From: Flavobacteria bacterium RIFCSPLOWO2_12_FULL_31_7
GTDB lineage: Bacteria; Bacteroidota; Bacteroidia; Flavobacteriales; Flavobacteriaceae
Assembly: GCA_001800945.1 (NCBI GenBank)
Contig: MGWJ01000006.1
Location: forward strand, 1-9,871
Reading direction: 5' to 3'
Length of the DNA stretch: 9,871 bases
Made by a program: the position numbers and the translations under genes. Below, in pieces: positions 6,492-9,871 of the stretch. The notes below the pieces were generated by a model. The model was not told the DNA's origin and ran no database searches. It saw nothing but the letters and a program-made list of their open reading frames with translations. Numbering within the stretch: the first letter of the stretch is position 1; each line of letters starts with the position of its first letter.

Positions 6492-7679
6492 TTAAACTAA
6501 CGCTTCTTTGATTCTTTTGATGGCTTCGATTAGTTGCTCTTCGCTAGTTGCGTACGAAAGTCGTAAACAATTTGGACTTCCGAAAGCGTCACCAGTTACG
6601 GTTGCTACATTGGCCTCAGCTAATAAATACATTGCGAAATCTGTTGCGTCTTTAATCTCAGTTCCTCTTAATGTTTTACCGAAATAATCAGATACGTCAG
6701 GGAAAACGTAAAATGCACCATCAGGATTATTTAATTTAAAACCGGGAATATCTTTCATTAACCCGAAAACTAAATCGCGGCGTTTATGGAAAGCGTCTAC
6801 CATATATTTAATTTGCGAAGGATGAGCTTCTACAGCGGCTTTTGTAGCACGCTGAGCGATAGAATTGGCACCACTTGTAACTTGGCCCTGCATTTTAGTA
6901 CACGCTTTCGCAATGAATTCTGGCGCACCGATATAACCAATTCTCCAACCCGTCATAGCGAATGCTTTTGCTACACCATTTACAGTAATTGTATTGTTTT
7001 CCATACCTTCAATTGAACCAATTGAACAGTAGCTTCCAGTATAATTGATGTGTTCATAAATTTCATCAGAAACTACGTAAATGTTTGGATATTTTTTAAG
7101 AACTGCGACTAAAGCTGTTAATTCCTCTTTGCTGTAAACTGAACCAGAAGGATTACAAGGTGAGCTGAACCACATCATTTTAGTTTTTGGTGTGATGGCT
7201 GCTTCTAATTGTGCAGGTGTGATTTTGAAATCTGTATCTACTGAAGTTGGTACTTCTACTGGAATTCCTCCAGAAAGTTTGATGATTTCGAAATAAGAAA
7301 CCCAAAATGGTGCAGGTAAAATTACTTCGTCACCGTCATTAATCATTACTTGAGCAATGTTATACAAAGATTGTTTAGCTCCTGTTGAAACCACAATTTG
7401 ATTAGGCGTGTAATTTAAATTATTATCACGTTTGAACTTCGCACAAATAGCTTCTTTCAAATCTAAATACCCGTCAACTGGAGGATACGTAGAATAGTTA
7501 TCATCAATCGCTTGTTTAGCAGCTTCTTTGATAAAATCGGGTGTATTGAAATCAGGTTCACCTAGGCTTAAACTAATAATGTCTTTTCCTTGTTGTTTTA
7601 ATTCTCTAGCCAATGCAGCCATGGCTAATGTTTGTGAAACGGCAAGATTGTTAATTCTTTCTGATAAGATGTTGTTCAT
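6492..7679 (-). CDS. PLP-dependent class I aminotransferase, aspartate aminotransferase Ibeta type (aspB/aspC-like)
   Basis: A 395-aa cytoplasmic fold-type I aminotransferase, the usual length for the Ibeta aspartate aminotransferase group. It probably interconverts aspartate and 2-oxoglutarate with oxaloacetate and glutamate. Motifs include SLSLGEPDFNTP at 36-47, YPPVDGYLDLKEAI at 65-78, the PLP phosphate-site stretch STGAKQSLYN at 98-107, and PFWVSY at 124-129. SSPCNPSG at 172-179 carries the ring-stacking/cofactor Asn176, and VSDEIYEH at 203-210 carries Asp205. The Schiff-base lysine is K238 in GVAKAFAMTGWRIGY. LRLSYATS near 372-379 carries R373, which would bind the substrate alpha-carboxylate. 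The residue before the lysine is Ala rather than the more usual Ser. Substrate specificity cannot be settled from motifs; aromatic, alanine or glutamate/prephenate activity is possible. ATG at 7679 is the family-like start. Terminator hairpins lie on both sides, so it is likely transcribed alone. Confidence 0.93.
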   Translation of the reverse strand: MNNILSERINNLAVSQTLAMAALARELKQQGKDIISLSLGEPDFNTPDFIKEAAKQAIDDNYSTYPPVDGYLDLKEAICAKFKRDNNLNYTPNQIVVSTGAKQSLYNIAQVMINDGDEVILPAPFWVSYFEIIKLSGGIPVEVPTSVDTDFKITPAQLEAAITPKTKMMWFSSPCNPSGSVYSKEELTALVAVLKKYPNIYVVSDEIYEHINYTGSYCSIGSIEGMENNTITVNGVAKAFAMTGWRIGYIGAPEFIAKACTKMQGQVTSGANSIAQRATKAAVEAHPSQIKYMVDAFHKRRDLVFGLMKDIPGFKLNNPDGAFYVFPDVSDYFGKTLRGTEIKDATDFAMYLLAEANVATVTGDAFGSPNCLRLSYATSEEQLIEAIKRIKEALV

Positions 7680-7707
7680 GTTGGTAGTTAAAAAATTATA
7701 TAAATAA

Positions 7708-7731
7708 AGAAACGCAATAAATTGCGTTTCT
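7708..7731 (-). terminator. Terminator hairpin after the desaturase gene
   Basis: AGAAACGCAAT at 7708-7718 and ATTGCGTTTCT at 7721-7731 are a perfect 11-bp inverted repeat with a 2-nt centre. Read on the - strand it lies 5 nt after the desaturase stop codon and is followed by a T-rich stretch (TTATTTATATAATTTTTT). This fits a terminator separating the desaturase from the aminotransferase gene. Confidence 0.7.
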
Positions 7732-7736
7732 ACATA

Positions 7737-8834
7737 TTATGCTAATTGAGGTTTTTGTCCTAAATCTTTTAGATGCTTGAAATGGGCAATTACTGCACTT
7801 CTCATCGTTTTGTATTCAAAATACGGCAAGCTACATTCAATAGCGGTTTGCTTAACAATTTCAGCAATTTTATCGTAATGAATGTGACTGATATTTGGAA
7901 AAATATGATGTTCAATTTGATGGTTTAGTCCACCTGTATAATAATTTACAATCCAATTTTTTGGAGCGAAGTTAACGGTTGTAAACAATTGGTGAATGGC
8001 CCAAGTATTTTCCATTTCGCCAGATTCGTTTGGTAACGGATTGATCGTATCATCAATAATGTGGGCCAATTGAAACACCACACTTAATATTAATCCAGCG
8101 GTATAATGCATTACAAAAAATCCAATTAAAATTAGCCACCAACTTGCTGGACTAAAAAGCATTGGCAGCACAATCCAAAAACCAAAATAAACTAATTTTG
8201 AAATTACTAAACCGGTCCAAAGTGTTTTTGGGTTTGGTGTATTTCCATAAGATAATTTTCTTTTTAAATAGGCACCCATTTGTTTGAAATCGGTAGTTAA
8301 GCACCAATTAATAGTTAATAAACCATATAAAAAGATAGAATAATAGTGTTGAAACTTATGAAAACTATACCATTTAGCTGCTTTGGTAAAACGGATTACA
8401 CGACCTGCATCTAAGTCTTCATCGTGTCCAGGAATATTAGTATATGTATGATGTAAAACATTATGCTGTACTTGCCAATTATAGACATTTCCTGCTAAGA
8501 TATAAATACTTCCACCCATGATTTTATTCAACCACGTTTTAGAAGAATAGGAACCATGATTTCCATCGTGCATTACATTCATTCCAACACCAGCCATACC
8601 AATACCAATAACAATTGAAGCCAATAAATATACCCAAACAGGTACTGTTACAAACAATAATGCAATAAAAGGCGCAAACAATAATGTAAACATAATTATT
8701 GTTTTAAGGTGTAATTTCCAGTTACCAGTTTTCTTTAAATTATTTTCTTTGAAATAATCATTTACCCTTTTATTTAAGGTTTTAAAAAACTGATTTTGGT
8801 CTAATCTAGAAAAAGTTGGAGTTTTAATTTCCAT
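7737..8834 (-). CDS. Membrane fatty acid desaturase (acyl-CoA/acyl-lipid desaturase family)
   Basis: A 365-aa integral membrane di-iron desaturase that should place a double bond in fatty acyl chains of membrane lipids, using O2 and an electron donor. The three histidine boxes are complete: HDGNH (H89-H93), HNVLHH (H124-H129), and HQIEHH (305-310) of the QxxHH form found in front-end and related desaturases. A further conserved-type QLAHIID lies between boxes 2 and 3. Two hydrophobic regions, about 45-88 and 205-255, supply the paired membrane helices. There is no fused cytochrome b5 domain, so the electron donor is separate. Double-bond position and substrate (CoA, ACP or lipid) cannot be deduced. 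The gene is divergent from rsmG, with a good -7 promoter match 22 nt before its ATG and a palindrome that could be an operator. Desaturases are often controlled by temperature or fatty acids, but no regulator gene is nearby. Confidence 0.94.
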   Translation of the reverse strand: MEIKTPTFSRLDQNQFFKTLNKRVNDYFKENNLKKTGNWKLHLKTIIMFTLLFAPFIALLFVTVPVWVYLLASIVIGIGMAGVGMNVMHDGNHGSYSSKTWLNKIMGGSIYILAGNVYNWQVQHNVLHHTYTNIPGHDEDLDAGRVIRFTKAAKWYSFHKFQHYYSIFLYGLLTINWCLTTDFKQMGAYLKRKLSYGNTPNPKTLWTGLVISKLVYFGFWIVLPMLFSPASWWLILIGFFVMHYTAGLILSVVFQLAHIIDDTINPLPNESGEMENTWAIHQLFTTVNFAPKNWIVNYYTGGLNHQIEHHIFPNISHIHYDKIAEIVKQTAIECSLPYFEYKTMRSAVIAHFKHLKDLGQKPQLA

Positions 8835-8856
8835 ATAATATTTAATATTTAATCCA

Positions 8857-8864
8857 CAAATGTA
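8857..8864 (-). promoter_or_regulatory. -7 promoter element of the desaturase gene
   Basis: The - strand reads TACATTTG here, an exact match to the Bacteroidota TAnnTTTG. It ends 22 nt before the desaturase ATG at 8834, leaving a leader of roughly 15-17 nt. No clear TTG -33 element is visible; that region is AT-only and abuts the palindrome at 8887-8902. Confidence 0.6.
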
Positions 8865-8886
8865 CTAATATTTCTCTAAAAATAAT

Positions 8887-8902
8887 TATGATAAATATCA
8901 TA
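8887..8902. promoter_or_regulatory. Candidate operator palindrome shared by the divergent promoters
   Basis: TATGATA-AA-TATCATA is a perfect 7-bp inverted repeat with a 2-nt spacer. It lies between the two -7 elements: 22 nt from the desaturase element and 14 nt from the rsmG element. It therefore covers or touches the -33 region of both. Its size and symmetry suit a dimeric helix-turn-helix repressor. AT-rich DNA makes chance palindromes common, so function is inferred. Confidence 0.45.
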
Positions 8903-8916
8903 TCACATAAAAATTG

Positions 8917-8924
8917 TATTTTTG
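8917..8924 (+). promoter_or_regulatory. -7 promoter element of rsmG
   Basis: TATTTTTG matches the Bacteroidota TAnnTTTG exactly and ends 18 nt before the preferred rsmG start at 8943. Its last three bases (TTG) are also the first in-frame alternative start, which argues against that start being used. No TTG -33 motif is obvious. Confidence 0.65.
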
Positions 8925-8942
8925 CAAAAAATAAACAAGAAT

Positions 8943-9572
8943 TTGGAACTGATTTTAAAATATTTCCCCGATTTAACACCTTTACAGATTGAACAATTCA
9001 CAAAATTATATGATTTATATAATGATTGGAATTCGAAAATAAATGTAATTTCTAGAAAAGATATTGATGAACTTTATTCTAGACACGTGTTGCATTCTTT
9101 AGGAATTGCGAAAGTAATACAATTTAATCCTGGAGCCAAGGTTTTAGACGTTGGAACTGGTGGTGGATTTCCAGGAATTCCGTTAGCTATTTTATTTCCT
9201 GAAACTCAATTTTATTTAATTGACATTATAGCCAAGAAGATAAAAGTAGTAAATGAAGTAGCACAAGGTTTAGGATTGAAAAACGTAAAAGCCGAACAAA
9301 AAAGAGCCGAGTTAGTAAAAGAAGAATTCGATTTCATTGTGAGTCGAGCTGTGACGAACATGCCTGATTTCGTGAAATGGATTAAGGACAAAACCAAGAA
9401 AACCTCTACACACGAATTGAAAAATGGAATTTTATATTTAAAAGGAGGAGACTTAAGCGAAGAATTGGCTGCCTATCAAACGGTACAACTTTACGACTTA
9501 CCTCAATTTTTTGAAGAAGCGTTTTTTGAAACCAAAAAAGTGGTGTATTTACCTTTGAAATATAAATCATAA
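8943..9572 (+). CDS. rsmG: 16S rRNA (guanine527-N7)-methyltransferase RsmG (GidB)
   Basis: RsmG transfers a methyl group from SAM to N7 of G527 in 16S rRNA. The 209-aa product from the TTG at 8943 is close to the 207 aa of E. coli RsmG and begins MELILKYFPDLT, the typical flavobacterial N-terminus. An earlier TTG at 8922 would add seven residues but is part of the -7 promoter element, so it is not the start. Motifs with this numbering are WNSKINVISRKD at 29-40, HSLG at 51-54, the SAM-binding VLDVGTGGGFPGIPLA at 67-82, LIDIIAKK at the end of strand 2, and FIVSRAV in the catalytic region. It is transcribed alone, divergently from the desaturase gene, and ends at a strong terminator. Loss of RsmG gives low-level streptomycin resistance in other bacteria. 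Confidence 0.95.
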   Translation: MELILKYFPDLTPLQIEQFTKLYDLYNDWNSKINVISRKDIDELYSRHVLHSLGIAKVIQFNPGAKVLDVGTGGGFPGIPLAILFPETQFYLIDIIAKKIKVVNEVAQGLGLKNVKAEQKRAELVKEEFDFIVSRAVTNMPDFVKWIKDKTKKTSTHELKNGILYLKGGDLSEELAAYQTVQLYDLPQFFEEAFFETKKVVYLPLKYKS

Positions 9573-9581
9573 ATTATAAAC

Positions 9582-9617
9582 AAAAAAACCTGTTACATGA
9601 AGTAACAGGTTTTTTTT
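9582..9617. terminator. Bidirectional terminator between rsmG and the T9SS cargo gene
   Basis: AAAAAAACCTGTTAC at 9582-9596 pairs perfectly with GTAACAGGTTTTTTT at 9602-9616 around a 5-nt loop (ATGAA). It has eight Ts at 9610-9617 and seven As at 9582-9588. It can end both rsmG (+) and the convergent gene ending at 9636 (-). Confidence 0.93.
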
Positions 9618-9635
9618 ATGCTTATTTTATTTTAA

Positions 9636-9871
9636 TTATTCTAAAATAACTTTTTCAGAGTGGTTTACGTTTTCTCCTTGAAGTTTTAAAATATAAATTC
9701 CTTTTGATAATTTTCCTAAGTTAATTGCATTAGAATTATTGAAGTTATTTACATTTTCATTATAAACTTGTCTTCCATTAATATCATATACTTTAATTTG
9801 TAGTTCGCCTACATAATTTGCAATATTAATATTGATAACTCCGTTTGAAGGATTAGGATAAATTTTAAATA
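9636..9871 (-). CDS. C-terminal end of a T9SS-exported protein (type A sorting domain; 5' partial)
   Basis: The - strand frame is open from the window edge to a TAA at 9636-9638 and gives 77 residues. They form a nearly complete type A T9SS sorting domain: FKIYPNPSNGVINI at the start, then IKVYDINGRQVY, LGKLSKGIYILKL and the end SEKVILE. Its C-terminus is acidic-ended rather than the common basic K-rich tail. The functional part of the protein lies beyond position 9871, so nothing can be said about its activity. The sorting domain means the protein is secreted across, or anchored at, the outer membrane by the T9SS. Except for the domain, it shows no relation to the SprB-repeat protein at the other end of the window. 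Confidence 0.88.
   Translation of the reverse strand, partial: FKIYPNPSNGVININIANYVGELQIKVYDINGRQVYNENVNNFNNSNAINLGKLSKGIYILKLQGENVNHSEKVILE

Noticed and set aside
6786..7016. 76-codon + strand ORF inside the aminotransferase gene
   Set aside because: It is antisense to the PLP-lysine region of a conserved enzyme and has no features of its own.
9212..9397. 61-codon - strand ORF inside rsmG
   Set aside because: It is antisense to the conserved SAM-binding and SRAV regions of rsmG.

Overview
The window looks like a chromosomal piece of a Flavobacterium-like member of the Bacteroidota. Several features point that way: AT-rich DNA with A-rich rather than Shine-Dalgarno leaders; promoter matches to the Bacteroidota -7 consensus TAnnTTTG; SprB-type repeats; and two proteins ending in type A C-terminal sorting domains of the type IX secretion system (T9SS). 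The flavobacterial styles of PurT, RsmG and the membrane fatty acid desaturase also fit. The assignment comes from reading the sequence; no database search was run.

Left part (1-5013, + strand). The window opens inside a large secreted adhesin-like protein made of tandem SprB repeats, ending in an Ig-like segment and a T9SS sorting signal. A hairpin separates it from a 136-aa protein that I do not recognise, which ends at a strong terminator. Next comes a two-component system: a membrane histidine kinase with a predicted periplasmic TPR sensor region, overlapping by 8 nt a LytTR-type response regulator. A bidirectional terminator closes this half.

Middle (5014-8834, - strand). Three metabolic genes read leftward: a fatty acid desaturase, a class I aminotransferase (aspartate aminotransferase Ibeta type) and purT (formate-dependent GAR transformylase). 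A terminator hairpin lies between desaturase and aminotransferase. The roughly 295-nt gap between aminotransferase and purT holds two structured elements. One is a long nested hairpin that probably terminates the aminotransferase transcript. The other is a 117-nt element that can fold as a three-way junction and may be a multi-copy flavobacterial intergenic RNA/repeat or a purT leader.

Right part (8835-9871). A short divergent promoter region with a perfect 7-bp inverted repeat drives the desaturase leftward and rsmG (16S rRNA m7G527 methyltransferase) rightward. rsmG ends at a bidirectional terminator facing the C-terminal end of a second T9SS-exported protein, which runs off the window on the - strand.

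Most genes are ordinary housekeeping or surface genes. The parts that deserve a second look are the three-way-junction element upstream of purT, the palindrome shared by the divergent promoters, the unrecognised 136-aa gene beside the two-component system, and the near-identical tracts in the SprB repeats.
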